Shown: positions 1-8,440 of the stretch, in pieces
Numbering within the stretch: the stretch's first letter is position 1
Layout: each line of letters begins with the position of its first letter
From: Luteococcus sanguinis
GTDB lineage: Bacteria; Actinomycetota; Actinomycetes; Propionibacteriales; Propionibacteriaceae
Assembly: GCF_039527675.1 (NCBI RefSeq)
Contig: NZ_BAAAKI010000012.1
Span: 94,632 to 158,631 of the forward strand
Reading direction: 5' to 3'
DNA: 64,000 nt
Position numbers and translations under genes: made by a program
Notes under the pieces: generated by a model
What the model was told of the DNA's origin: nothing
The model's database searches: none
The model's input: only the letters and a program-made list of their open reading frames with translations

Positions 1-1734
1 GCCAACGACGGCGCATACGTCCGCGAGCACTTCTTCAACCGTGACCCGCGCACCGCCGACATGGTCAAGGACTGGTCAGACGACCAGATCTGGAACCTCA
101 AGCGCGGCGGCCACGACTACCAGAAGGTCTACGCGGCCTACAAGTCCGCCTCCGAGTTCAACGGGGCGCCGACGGTGATCCTGGCCCACACCATCAAGGG
201 CTACTTCCTGGGCACGCACTTCGCTGGCCGCAATGCCACGCACCAGATGAAGAAGCTGGCGCTGGACGACCTCAAGGGCTTCCGCGACCGCCTGCAGATG
301 CCGGTCACCGATGCGCAGCTCGAGGCCGATCCCTACCGTCCGCCGTACATCAACCCCGGCGCCGACGACGAGCGCATCCAGTACCTGATGGAGCGTCGCC
401 GCGAGCTGGGTGGCTTCGTCCCGGAGCGCCGCAAGAAGGTCTCCCAGGCCCTCAAGCTGCCCGACGACAAGGCCTACGCCGGTGTGAAGAAGGGGTCGGG
501 CAACCAGCAGATCGCCACCACCATGGCCTTCGTGCGGTTGCTGAAGGACATGATGCGCGACAAGGAGTTCGCGCCGCGCGTCGTCCCGATCATCCCCGAC
601 GAGGCCCGCACCTTCGGCATGGACTCGTTCTTCCCGACGATCAAGATCTACAACCCGCACGGGCAGAACTACACGCCGGTGGACCACGAGCTGATGCTCA
701 GCTACCGCGAGGCCAAGAACGGTCAGATCCTGCACACGGGCATCAACGAGGCCGGTTCGGTTGCGGCCTTCACGGCCGCCTCGACGGCCTACTCGACGCA
801 CGGCGTGGCGATGGTGCCGATCTACATCTTCTACTCGATGTTCGGCTTCCAGCGCACGGGCGACTCGATCTGGGCCGCCGCGGACCAGTTGGGACGCGGA
901 TTCATGCTCGGCGCCACCGCAGGTCGCACCACGCTGACCGGTGAGGGCACCCAACACATGGACGGCCACAGCCAGTTGCTGGCCGCCACGAACACCGCGG
1001 TGAAGGCCTACGACCCGGCCTACGCCTACGAGATCGCCCACATCGTCCAGGATGGTCTGGAGAGTATGTATGGCGATGACCCCAAGGACGTCATCTACTA
1101 CCTGACCGTCTACAACGAGCCGCTGGTGCAGCCCGTCGAGCCGGAGAACGTCGACGCCGAGGGCATCAAGAAGGGCATGTACCTGCTCAAGGAGGGCTCC
1201 TTCGAGGGTGTCGGGCAGGACGCGCGTCGCGCCCAGATCCTCGCCTCCGGTGTGGGCGTCCCGTGGGCGCTGGAGGCCCAGGAACTGCTCAAGGCCGACT
1301 TCGGGATCGTCGCGGACGTCTGGTCGGTGACCAGCTGGAACGAGCTGCGCCACGACGGCCTGGCCGCCGACGAGCACAACTTCCTGTACCCGGACGAGGA
1401 GCCGAAGGTCGCCTATGTGACCCAGAAGCTCGCCGATCGTCCCGGCCCGGTCGTCGCGGTCAGCGACTACATGCGCCAGGTGCAGGACCAGATCCTGAAC
1501 TGGGTGCCCGGCGACTTCGCCTCCCTGGGCGCGGACGGCTTCGGTTTCTCCGACACCCGCGCCGCGGCCCGTCGCTTCTTCCACATCGACGGCCCCTCGG
1601 TCGCCGTGCGGACGCTGCAGATGCTCGCCGCCCGCGGCGAGGTGCCGGCGGAGTGGCCCAAGCAGGCTGCCGAGAAGTACGACCTGCTCAACGTGAACGC
1701 TGGCTCCTCCGGCAATGCCGGCGGCGACGCCTGA
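1..1734 (+). CDS. aceE: Pyruvate dehydrogenase E1 component (homodimeric type), 5'-truncated by the window
   Basis: Thiamine-diphosphate E1 subunit of the pyruvate dehydrogenase complex; it decarboxylates pyruvate and passes the acetyl group to the E2 lipoyl domain in the cytoplasm. The frame is open from base 1, so the N-terminal part (probably about 340 residues of a roughly 900-residue protein) lies outside the window. Recognisable E1 blocks include the GFQRTGDSIWAAADQ segment followed by GRTTLTGEGTQHMDGHS, characteristic of the AceE family rather than the alpha/beta heterotetramer, and a C-terminal transketolase-like domain ending in FFHIDGPSVAVRTLQMLA. A strong hairpin terminator follows at 1787-1819. 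The next gene encodes a DUF3052 protein, a common actinobacterial neighbour of aceE. Confidence 0.95.
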   Translation, partial: ANDGAYVREHFFNRDPRTADMVKDWSDDQIWNLKRGGHDYQKVYAAYKSASEFNGAPTVILAHTIKGYFLGTHFAGRNATHQMKKLALDDLKGFRDRLQMPVTDAQLEADPYRPPYINPGADDERIQYLMERRRELGGFVPERRKKVSQALKLPDDKAYAGVKKGSGNQQIATTMAFVRLLKDMMRDKEFAPRVVPIIPDEARTFGMDSFFPTIKIYNPHGQNYTPVDHELMLSYREAKNGQILHTGINEAGSVAAFTAASTAYSTHGVAMVPIYIFYSMFGFQRTGDSIWAAADQLGRGFMLGATAGRTTLTGEGTQHMDGHSQLLAATNTAVKAYDPAYAYEIAHIVQDGLESMYGDDPKDVIYYLTVYNEPLVQPVEPENVDAEGIKKGMYLLKEGSFEGVGQDARRAQILASGVGVPWALEAQELLKADFGIVADVWSVTSWNELRHDGLAADEHNFLYPDEEPKVAYVTQKLADRPGPVVAVSDYMRQVQDQILNWVPGDFASLGADGFGFSDTRAAARRFFHIDGPSVAVRTLQMLAARGEVPAEWPKQAAEKYDLLNVNAGSSGNAGGDA

Positions 1735-1786
1735 GCCCACGCAACGGGGACACGAAACGGCCACGCACTGCTGAACACGAGCTGAC

Positions 1787-1819
1787 GGCGCCCGTCACCC
1801 CACCGGGGTGGCGGGCGCC
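1787..1819 (+). terminator. Rho-independent terminator after aceE
   Basis: A 15-bp stem (arms 1787-1801 and 1805-1819, one G-U pair) closes on a 3-nt loop and is followed by a short pyrimidine stretch with four T residues near 1823-1829. It lies between aceE and the DUF3052 gene in the right orientation to end aceE transcription. Confidence 0.85.
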
Positions 1820-1861
1820 CCCGCTTTTCCCTGGGCCCGCCGATCTGGCAGGCTTGGGCGC

Positions 1862-2275
1862 ATGAAGTCAGGCGACACTCCGGCAAACACCCTGATGGGG
1901 TTGGCCGGGGGAATGGTGGTGCAGGAGCTGGGCTGGGACTCCGACGTGGACGAGTCCTTGCGGGACCAGGTGATGGATGCCATCGATGGCGACATGGTCG
2001 AGGAGGCCCTCGAGGCCGTCGACGCGGTGTTGCTGTGGTGGCGCGACGAGGACGGCGACGTTGCCGATGGCCTCGTCGACTCCATGACCGACCTCGCGCC
2101 GAATGGGGTGATCTGGCTGATGACACCCAAGGTGGGGCGTTCCGGCTATGTCGACCCGGCGGACTTGGCGGACGGGTGCACCACGGCGGGCATGTCGCTC
2201 ACCTCGTCGGTCAATCTGGCCGACGACTGGCAGGCGCACAAGGTCGTCCGTCCCAAGGGCGCCGCGCGCGGCTGA
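1862..2275 (+). CDS. DUF3052 family protein
   Basis: A 137-residue acidic cytoplasmic protein of the DUF3052 family, function unknown. The N-terminal block LMGLAGGMVVQELGWDSDVDE and the later PNGVIWLMTPK..G.V.P.D..D stretch are typical of the family, which in many actinobacteria sits directly beside aceE. No membrane segment or catalytic motif is visible. I chose the ATG at 1862 because a CAGGCT hexamer (weak -10) sits 7 nt upstream, a leaderless arrangement repeated in this window, and because the residues encoded further upstream overlap the aceE terminator and do not look like family sequence. Confidence 0.85.
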   Translation: MKSGDTPANTLMGLAGGMVVQELGWDSDVDESLRDQVMDAIDGDMVEEALEAVDAVLLWWRDEDGDVADGLVDSMTDLAPNGVIWLMTPKVGRSGYVDPADLADGCTTAGMSLTSSVNLADDWQAHKVVRPKGAARG

Positions 2276-2306
2276 CCTGCCCTGCGCCGTACCCGAGCCG
2301 TCTGGA

Positions 2307-4103
2307 TCAGGCGGTGATCCCGAACTCCTTGAGGCGCTTCTTGTCACGCTTGGATCCGGATTCCTGCAGCGCCAACAGTTCTGCGTAGATGCCACCAGAG
2401 GTGGCGAGTTGCTCGGGGGTGCCGACCTCGTCCACCCGTCCGGCCTTCAGGGTGATGATCCGGTCGACGGACGCGATGGTCGACAATCGGTGCGCGATGA
2501 TCACGCTGGTGCGCCCGTGCATCAGCCGGTCCAGGCCCTCCTGCACGAGTCGCTCCGACTTGGAGTCGAGCGCACTCGTGGCCTCGTCGAGCACCAGGAT
2601 CGGCGCGTCCTTGAGCATGGCCCGGGCCACGGCGATGCGCTGCTTCTGACCGCCGGAGAGCCTCAGTCCGCGCTCGCCGATCAGGGTGTCGTAGCCCTGC
2701 TCGAAGTTCTTGATGAAGGCCGCGGCGTTGGCCTCACGGGCCGCGACCTCGATCTCGTGGTCGGGGGCGTCAGGGCGGGCGTAGGCGATGTTCTCGCGGA
2801 TCGTCCCGCTGAACAGGCTGGCGTCCTGGAAGACGACGCCAACCGAGCTGCGCAAGAGCTCAGCCGGGGTGTCGGCGATGTCGTGGCCCGCGAGGCACAC
2901 CGTCCCGGCCCGTGGCGCGTAGAGCCCCAGCAGCAGGCTGACCAGCGTGGTCTTTCCGCCGCCGGACTCACCGACGAAGGCCACCCGCTCACCTTGGCCG
3001 ACGCTGAAGCTGACGCCGTGCAGCACGTCCTCGCCATCCTCGTAGCCGAAGGTGACGTCGTCGAACTCGATCATCGCCATGTCCGCCGGCAGCTCGCGGC
3101 GGTCGGCCACGACGGGAAGCGCCAGCTCCGGACGCTCCTGTTCCTCGCCCATCACGTTGAAATAGTCCTTGGAACCGGCGATCGCGCGCTGGGAGGTGTC
3201 GACGAGGTAGCTCATCATCATCGCCGGCTGCTTGGCCAGGTTGACCAGCTGGATCAGAAGCACCATCACGCCGATGCTGAAGGCACCCTGCGTGGTGCGG
3301 ACGAAGATCAGGGCGTAGATGGCGAAGAAGATGACGTTCATGGCACCGCGGCGGGCGGAGTCCATCGCATGCCAATAGATCGACTGCTGCTCGGTCAGCC
3401 CGATCGTCGCGTCGTAGTGGTGGGTGAAGGTCGCCAGCTCGCGGCGCTCCTGCACGAAGCTCTTCACGACGCGGATTTGCCCGACCACCTCGGCGAAGCG
3501 TCCACCCGCGATGTCGACGTGGGAGTTCTTCTCGCCCTCCAGTCGCTGCCACTTCTTGCTGGTCAGCGCGGTGAGCCACGTATAGGTGGGGAAGATCACC
3601 AGCAGCAGCAGCGCGATCCACGGCGAGTAGTAGGCGGTGACGGCCAGCGAGGCGACCAGCGTCAGGATCATCGGGAAGAAGTTGTTGCTGGCGCTCTGCA
3701 GGAACTGCGTGGTCTCGGTGATCGAGCGCTGCAATCGGGAGATGATCGTGCCGGTCAGCGCCGTGTCGAAGTAGCGCTGGGGGAGCAGCAGCAGCTTGTT
3801 GTAGTAGCGCTCCGACAGGCGCGCCCGCAGTCGCGCCGCCATCGCATCGCCCAGGTAGCCGCCGACATTGGTGATCACGGTGTTGGCGAGGTCGCAGAAC
3901 AGGAGCGCCACGGCCAGCCAGACGACGATCGTGACGCCACGTCCGGTGCCCTGCACGCTGCGGACGACCTCATCGGTCGCCGCCATGATGATGAAGGGGG
4001 TCGCGATCCCGGTCGCGGCTGTCAACACGGAGCAGATGATGATGCCGATGTAGTACCACCGGAGCTCGCGGACGGCGGCGAGGATCTGGACGAGGCTGCG
4101 CAC
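2307..4103 (-). CDS. ABC exporter, fused permease and ATPase (multidrug/lipid exporter type)
   Basis: A 598-residue half-transporter with an N-terminal six-helix membrane domain (about residues 1-320) and a C-terminal ATPase. The ATPase carries Walker A GESGGGKTT (near residue 380), signature LSGGQKQRIAVARA (about 478), Walker B ILVLDEATSALD (about 500) and the H-loop IIAHRLST. It should work as a dimer moving a hydrophobic substrate outward; the substrate cannot be read from sequence. The frame stays open to 4484, but the extra residues overlap the divergent hydrolase gene. I chose the GTG at 4103 because a TAGACT -10 hexamer (4112-4117, minus strand) lies 8 nt upstream, suggesting a leaderless mRNA. 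Confidence 0.88.
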   Translation of the reverse strand: MRSLVQILAAVRELRWYYIGIIICSVLTAATGIATPFIIMAATDEVVRSVQGTGRGVTIVVWLAVALLFCDLANTVITNVGGYLGDAMAARLRARLSERYYNKLLLLPQRYFDTALTGTIISRLQRSITETTQFLQSASNNFFPMILTLVASLAVTAYYSPWIALLLLVIFPTYTWLTALTSKKWQRLEGEKNSHVDIAGGRFAEVVGQIRVVKSFVQERRELATFTHHYDATIGLTEQQSIYWHAMDSARRGAMNVIFFAIYALIFVRTTQGAFSIGVMVLLIQLVNLAKQPAMMMSYLVDTSQRAIAGSKDYFNVMGEEQERPELALPVVADRRELPADMAMIEFDDVTFGYEDGEDVLHGVSFSVGQGERVAFVGESGGGKTTLVSLLLGLYAPRAGTVCLAGHDIADTPAELLRSSVGVVFQDASLFSGTIRENIAYARPDAPDHEIEVAAREANAAAFIKNFEQGYDTLIGERGLRLSGGQKQRIAVARAMLKDAPILVLDEATSALDSKSERLVQEGLDRLMHGRTSVIIAHRLSTIASVDRIITLKAGRVDEVGTPEQLATSGGIYAELLALQESGSKRDKKRLKEFGITA

Positions 4104-4170
4104 GACGGACGAGTCTACGCCGCGGCTGTGCGCCAGACCCCACCCCCACAGCTGGCCCACAATGGAACCC

Positions 4171-4989
4171 ATGGACGAACCTCGTGGTGTGATCATTGCC
4201 CTGGCCCAGCTGCGTTCCGGGCCTGATCCGCAACGCAATCTGGGCCTGCTGCGCCAAACCGTCGCCGAGGCGACCCGGCAGGGTGCCCAGCTGGTCGTCG
4301 CGCCGGAGGGGACGATGGCGAACCTCGCCGTCGACCCACGCACCATCGCCGAATCGCTCGACGGGCCCTTCGCGTCCGGGGTCCGGCAGCTCGCGCGGGA
4401 GTGCGGCGTGGTCGTGGTGGTCGGCATGTTCACGACCGGTTCGGGTGGACGGGCGCGCAACACCGTGCTGGTCACCGATGGCATGGGGTTGGACGAGCAC
4501 TACGACAAGATTCACCTGTTCGATGCGCTGGGCGCCCGGGAATCGGCGCGCATCGAACCGGGGGAGCGACTGGTCACCGTCGAGGTGGCCGGCGCCACCA
4601 TCGGTCTGGCCACCTGTTATGACGTCCGCTTCGCCGACCAGTTCACGGCCCTGGGACGGGCCGGCGCCGAGATCATCTGCCTTCCGGCCAGCTGGGCCGA
4701 TGGTGACGCAAAGCTGAAGCAGTGGCGGCTGCTGGCGCGCTCGCGGGCGATGGACGCGCAGGCGGTGCTGGTGGCCGTCGACCAGCCGCTCACCACGGGG
4801 AAGGGCGCGCTGGGCGTGGGGCACTCGATGGTTGTCGGCCCGCTGGGCGAGGTGCTGGCCGAGGCCGGGGATGATCCGGAGCTGTTGGTGGTGGACGTGG
4901 ACCTTGGGCAGGTGGCCCGTACGCGAGCGTCCGTTCCGGTGCTGGCCCACCGTCCGGTCCGGGGACGCCGGGATGAGGCAGCCAACTAG
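4171..4989 (+). CDS. Carbon-nitrogen hydrolase (nitrilase superfamily)
   Basis: A 272-residue cytoplasmic amidase-type enzyme that would hydrolyse a non-peptide C-N bond. The Glu-Lys-Cys catalytic triad is visible: Glu in VVAPEGTMANL (about residue 46), Lys in YDKIHLFD (about 113) and Cys in GLATCYDVRF (about 149). The length and the CYDVRF context fit the omega-amidase/NIT2-like branch, but the substrate is not certain. Two ATG codons are possible (4162 and 4171). I prefer 4171 because a CACAAT hexamer at 4158-4163 ends 7 nt before it and overlaps the first ATG, so a leaderless transcript would begin at the second. It is divergent from the ABC exporter. Confidence 0.87.
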   Translation: MDEPRGVIIALAQLRSGPDPQRNLGLLRQTVAEATRQGAQLVVAPEGTMANLAVDPRTIAESLDGPFASGVRQLARECGVVVVVGMFTTGSGGRARNTVLVTDGMGLDEHYDKIHLFDALGARESARIEPGERLVTVEVAGATIGLATCYDVRFADQFTALGRAGAEIICLPASWADGDAKLKQWRLLARSRAMDAQAVLVAVDQPLTTGKGALGVGHSMVVGPLGEVLAEAGDDPELLVVDVDLGQVARTRASVPVLAHRPVRGRRDEAAN

Positions 4990-4998
4990 GCTCCCGGC

Positions 4999-5160
4999 AT
5001 GCTCAAGATGACGCGAATGCTCGTCGGCGCCCTGCTGGGTGCGTTGGTGTGGTGGCTGTTCTGCCGCTTCACCGACATGCCGCAGCTCGTGCTGCAGTCC
5101 GGGCTGGTCGCCATCGTCGTGCTGGCCGTGCTCGTTGGACGTCCTCGCGACCCCTCCTGA
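4999..5160 (+). CDS. Small two-helix membrane protein (53 residues), hypothetical
   Basis: A short gene beginning MLKMTRMLVGALLGALVWWL. It encodes two hydrophobic stretches (about residues 7-22 and 32-48) separated by a polar turn, and ends in a short basic tail, RPRDPS. It starts 9 nt after the hydrolase gene ends. A TAGGCT -10 hexamer at 4987-4992 overlaps the hydrolase stop codon and lies exactly 6 nt before the ATG, giving a leaderless promoter of its own. I do not recognise a family. Gene-like signs are the promoter, actinobacterial codon use and membrane-protein pattern. Confidence 0.6.
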   Translation: MLKMTRMLVGALLGALVWWLFCRFTDMPQLVLQSGLVAIVVLAVLVGRPRDPS

Positions 5161-5207
5161 GCTGACCGGGTGTGCTGGGCGGGAGCCGATGTTGGCAGGA
5201 TGGACCC

Positions 5208-6197
5208 ATGACCCATCTCGCCGCCGACGGCCGCTACGACTCGATGACCTACCGACGCTGCGGCAGGTGGGGCCTGAAGCTACCCGTGCTCAGCCTCGGC
5301 CTGTGGCACAACTTCGGCGACCTGACGACCGGGGAGAGCCAGCGCGCGATCGTCCGCGGCGCCTTCGACGCCGGCATCACCCACTTCGACCTGGCGAACA
5401 ACTATGGCCCGCCGTATGGCCAGGCCGAGCGCAACTTCGGACGCCTGTTCGCCGAAGACCTGCGCCCTTACCGCGACGAGCTGGTGATCTCCACCAAGGC
5501 TGGCTACGACATGTGGCCCGGCCCCTATGGGCAAGGTGGCGGCTCTCGCAAGTACGTCCTCGCCTCACTGGACCAGTCGCTGGAGCGAATGGGCCTGGAC
5601 TACGTCGACATCTTCTACAGCCATCGCTTCGACGCGGACACCCCGCTGGAGGAGACGATGATGGCGCTCGACCAGGCCGTCCGCTCCGGCCGCGCGCTGT
5701 ACGTCGGCATCTCGTCCTACGACCCGGCGCAGACGCGCGACGCCGCGCAGATCGCCCGTGAGCTCGGCACCCCGCTGCTGATCCACCAGCCCTCCTACTC
5801 GATGCTGAACCGCTGGGTCGAGGACGGTCTGGTCGACGCCTGCGCCGAGGAGGGCCTGGGCATCATCGCCTTCTCGGCGCTGGCCCAGGGTCTGCTCACC
5901 GATCGCTACCTGGGCGGCATTCCGGACGACTCTCGCGCCGCCCGCAACGGCGACCTCGCATCGCGTGCGTCCGATCCGAAGCTGTCGGACCGCATCCGCG
6001 GCCTGGACGAACTGGCCCGAGGTCGCGGTCAGAGCCTGGCCCAGATGGCGCTGGCCTGGGTGGTCCGTGACGAGCGTGTCACCTCGACGCTGATCTCGCC
6101 CAGCCGCCCGGAGCAGCTCACCGACTCGCTGCAGACCCTGTCCAAGCTGGACTTCTCCGCCGACGAGCTCTCCCGCATCGACGACCTGCTCGCCTGA
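5208..6197 (+). CDS. mgrA: Aldo/keto reductase, L-glyceraldehyde 3-phosphate reductase type
   Basis: A 329-residue NADPH-dependent aldo/keto reductase very close to Escherichia coli YghZ, which reduces L-glyceraldehyde 3-phosphate and methylglyoxal. The AKR tetrad is present: Asp and Tyr in HFDLANNYGPP, Lys in ISTKAGYDMWPGPYG and His in FYSHRFDADTP. The start MTHLAADGRYDSMTYRRCG lines up with the family N-terminus, and a CAGGAT hexamer ends 6 nt before the ATG. The likely role is detoxification of reactive triose phosphates or aldehydes in the cytoplasm. It is convergent with the permease gene, with about 140 nt between them and no clear terminator. Confidence 0.92.
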   Translation: MTHLAADGRYDSMTYRRCGRWGLKLPVLSLGLWHNFGDLTTGESQRAIVRGAFDAGITHFDLANNYGPPYGQAERNFGRLFAEDLRPYRDELVISTKAGYDMWPGPYGQGGGSRKYVLASLDQSLERMGLDYVDIFYSHRFDADTPLEETMMALDQAVRSGRALYVGISSYDPAQTRDAAQIARELGTPLLIHQPSYSMLNRWVEDGLVDACAEEGLGIIAFSALAQGLLTDRYLGGIPDDSRAARNGDLASRASDPKLSDRIRGLDELARGRGQSLAQMALAWVVRDERVTSTLISPSRPEQLTDSLQTLSKLDFSADELSRIDDLLA

Positions 6198-6338
6198 CGC
6201 CTCGGAGTCAAAAACGCTCCAGGGTCCCAATTACGGCCCCCTTGGCGCGTGCCTGGGCACCGTCCGACTCATTTGGCCGTCGTGGGCCGACACGGCACGT
6301 GGGAAGTTCGGGACTGGTACCGGGGACGCTCCTGAGCC

Positions 6339-8294
6339 TCAGCCGCCGACGTGCAGCTGGGGGCGCCAGCGCTCCTCGGGCTGCACCTTGCGCAGGATCT
6401 CGTGCACCAGTGGGGGAGTGTCGCCCTCGCCCGAGATCAGGAACTGCAACGCGTTCTGGCTGGGACCCTTCTCCGACCACTCGAAGTAGCAGTGGGGGGG
6501 TTCGGGGGTTCGCCGGTTGACCTCCAGCAGCACGGCCGCGATCACATTGGGCACCGCTGTCCCGGAGGCACGCAGGATCTTGTGGCGTCCGATGACTCGT
6601 GAGGTGACGTCCACCGGCGCCTCGAAGTCGGAGGCGTCCGAGATCACGGCCTCGAGGAAGAGTGCGTCGGCCTCGTTGGGGATGTGGTTGTCGAGCCGCA
6701 CCTCAAGGGCCTTGTAGTTGTACTCGTTCTCGTCGCCGGCCCCGGGCTTGTTGGCCAGGAAGCGCACCGGCTGCTGGCTCGCGATCGCTTCAGCGAGCAT
6801 GGCCTGCGCCCCCTCGTCGAAGCGCACCACGGGAACCCGAAGCTCGGTCGACCGGGTGGCCCGGGACCACAACGAGACCGCCATGATCAGCGCGACGAAG
6901 ATCAGCGCGATCCACAGGCCGCCGGGGTGGGTGAGGATGTTGGTGACGAAGGTGTAGATGAAGATCAGTGAGATGATCCCGAAGTAGAAGGCGGCCCCGA
7001 TCTCGCGCTTGCGCACCGCGGCCAGGAAGACCGCGACCGCTGCGGACGTCATCAATGCCAGCACGCCGGTGGCGTAGGCGGCGGCCTGGTCATCCACGCT
7101 GGCCTTGAACAGGATTGTGACCAGCGAAGCGATGACCCACAGCACACCCACCAGCGGACGCACGGCGCGCGTCCAGTCCGGCGCCATCCCGAAGCGCGGC
7201 AGGTAGCGGGGGACGATGTTCAGCAGGCCAGCCATCGCCGAGGCCCCCGCGAACCACAAGATGGCGATGGTGACGACGTCGTAGGCCGTCCCGAAGCCAT
7301 TGCCCAGCAACTCGTGTGCCAGGTAGGCCAAGGCGCGGCCATTGGCTTCCCCGCCGGGCTGGAAGGCCTCGGCCGGGATCAACAGCGTCGTCGCGAGGGA
7401 CGACCCGATCAGCAGCACGGACATGATGGCGGCGGCGGTGGCCAGCAGCTTCTGGGTGTTGCGGATGCGACCCAGCGGCTTGCGCCGGGTGTCGGTCGGA
7501 TCACCCTTGACCAGCGGCATGACGACCACGCCGGTCTCGAACCCGGACAGACCCAGCGCCAGTGCGGGGAAGACGAGCATGGAGGCCAGCACGATCCCGG
7601 TGACCGAGCCGTGCTGGACGGTCATCAGGTCACGCCACTGGCCGAACAGTTCGGGATGGCGCGAGACCTCCAACAGCCCGCGTCCGATCACGACGACCGA
7701 CAGGCCCAGGTAGGCGATCACCAGCACCACGGCGACGCCGATCGCCTCGCTGAAACCCTTGAGGAAGATGGCCGCCAGCAGGGTCAGCAGCACCAGCGTG
7801 ATGGCCACCTGCTGTCCCTCGAGGGCGTCCTTCAGCATCGGGTTCTCGACCAGGTGGGCGGTGGCGTCAGCGGCTGACATGGTCATCGTGATGACGAATC
7901 CGGTGGCCACGAAGCCGATCAACGAGAGCACCAGCACCTTGCTCGGCCAGTAGGAGAGCAGCTTCTCCAGCATCGACAGCGAGCCGTCGCCGTGCGGGGA
8001 CGCCTTGGCCACGCGCCGGTACATCGGCAGCGCCCCGAACAGGGTGATCAGCACCAGCACCAGCGTCGCCAACGGGGCCAGTGAACCGGCGGCCAGCGCG
8101 GCGATGCCCGGCTGGTAGCCGAGGGTTGAGAAGTAGTCGACGCCGGTCAGGCACATCACGGCGTACCAGGGCTTGACGTGGTCCTGCTCGACGGCTTCGT
8201 CGTGATCCTCGTAGTACCCGGCGGCATCGGAGTCGTCCCGCTGCAGGAACCACTTGCGCAGGCCGTCACGGCGGCTGGTGTTCACTTCGGTCAC
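6339..8294 (-). CDS. APC superfamily permease with C-terminal cytoplasmic domain
   Basis: A 651-residue integral membrane protein. After a polar N-terminus it has about twelve hydrophobic segments, beginning KPWYAVMCLTGVDYFSTLGY, an arrangement of the amino-acid/polyamine/organocation (APC) superfamily. The last 150 residues or so form a soluble domain (from about VRFLANKPGAG to the end). The substrate is unknown; amino acids or potassium are both conceivable for such long APC proteins. I chose the GTG at 8294 because TACCCT (8301-8306, minus strand) ends 6 nt upstream. A longer frame to 8381 would start inside the catalase terminator hairpin. Confidence 0.82.
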   Translation of the reverse strand: MTEVNTSRRDGLRKWFLQRDDSDAAGYYEDHDEAVEQDHVKPWYAVMCLTGVDYFSTLGYQPGIAALAAGSLAPLATLVLVLITLFGALPMYRRVAKASPHGDGSLSMLEKLLSYWPSKVLVLSLIGFVATGFVITMTMSAADATAHLVENPMLKDALEGQQVAITLVLLTLLAAIFLKGFSEAIGVAVVLVIAYLGLSVVVIGRGLLEVSRHPELFGQWRDLMTVQHGSVTGIVLASMLVFPALALGLSGFETGVVVMPLVKGDPTDTRRKPLGRIRNTQKLLATAAAIMSVLLIGSSLATTLLIPAEAFQPGGEANGRALAYLAHELLGNGFGTAYDVVTIAILWFAGASAMAGLLNIVPRYLPRFGMAPDWTRAVRPLVGVLWVIASLVTILFKASVDDQAAAYATGVLALMTSAAVAVFLAAVRKREIGAAFYFGIISLIFIYTFVTNILTHPGGLWIALIFVALIMAVSLWSRATRSTELRVPVVRFDEGAQAMLAEAIASQQPVRFLANKPGAGDENEYNYKALEVRLDNHIPNEADALFLEAVISDASDFEAPVDVTSRVIGRHKILRASGTAVPNVIAAVLLEVNRRTPEPPHCYFEWSEKGPSQNALQFLISGEGDTPPLVHEILRKVQPEERWRPQLHVGG

Positions 8295-8367
8295 CGCAAA
8301 AGGGTAGGGCGGGCGCCCGGTGGCGGCGAACTCGTCCAGCGACCGCGAGTTCTCGAGCCGGGACGCG

Positions 8368-8401
8368 CCGCGGGGGCGCACCAGGTGGTGCGCCCCCGCG
8401 G
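8368..8401 (-). terminator. Perfect 16-bp hairpin after the catalase gene
   Basis: Arms at 8368-8383 and 8386-8401 are perfectly complementary with only two bases between them (four in practice). No U-tract follows on either strand. It lies 40 nt past the catalase stop codon and upstream of the permease promoter, so it probably separates the two same-strand genes. Confidence 0.75.
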
Positions 8402-8440
8402 GGACTGCTCAGTGGTCACGTGGACCCTCGGTATGGCGGC

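Noticed and set aside
2148..4226. Long open frame antisense to the ABC exporter
   Set aside because: Composition is typical of a reverse-complement shadow, and the minus strand encodes all ABC motifs in order.
6198..6338. Terminator or small gene between the aldo/keto reductase and permease genes
   Set aside because: Only a 4-bp GGAG/CTCC stem around an A-rich loop and no start codon with signals; too weak to call.
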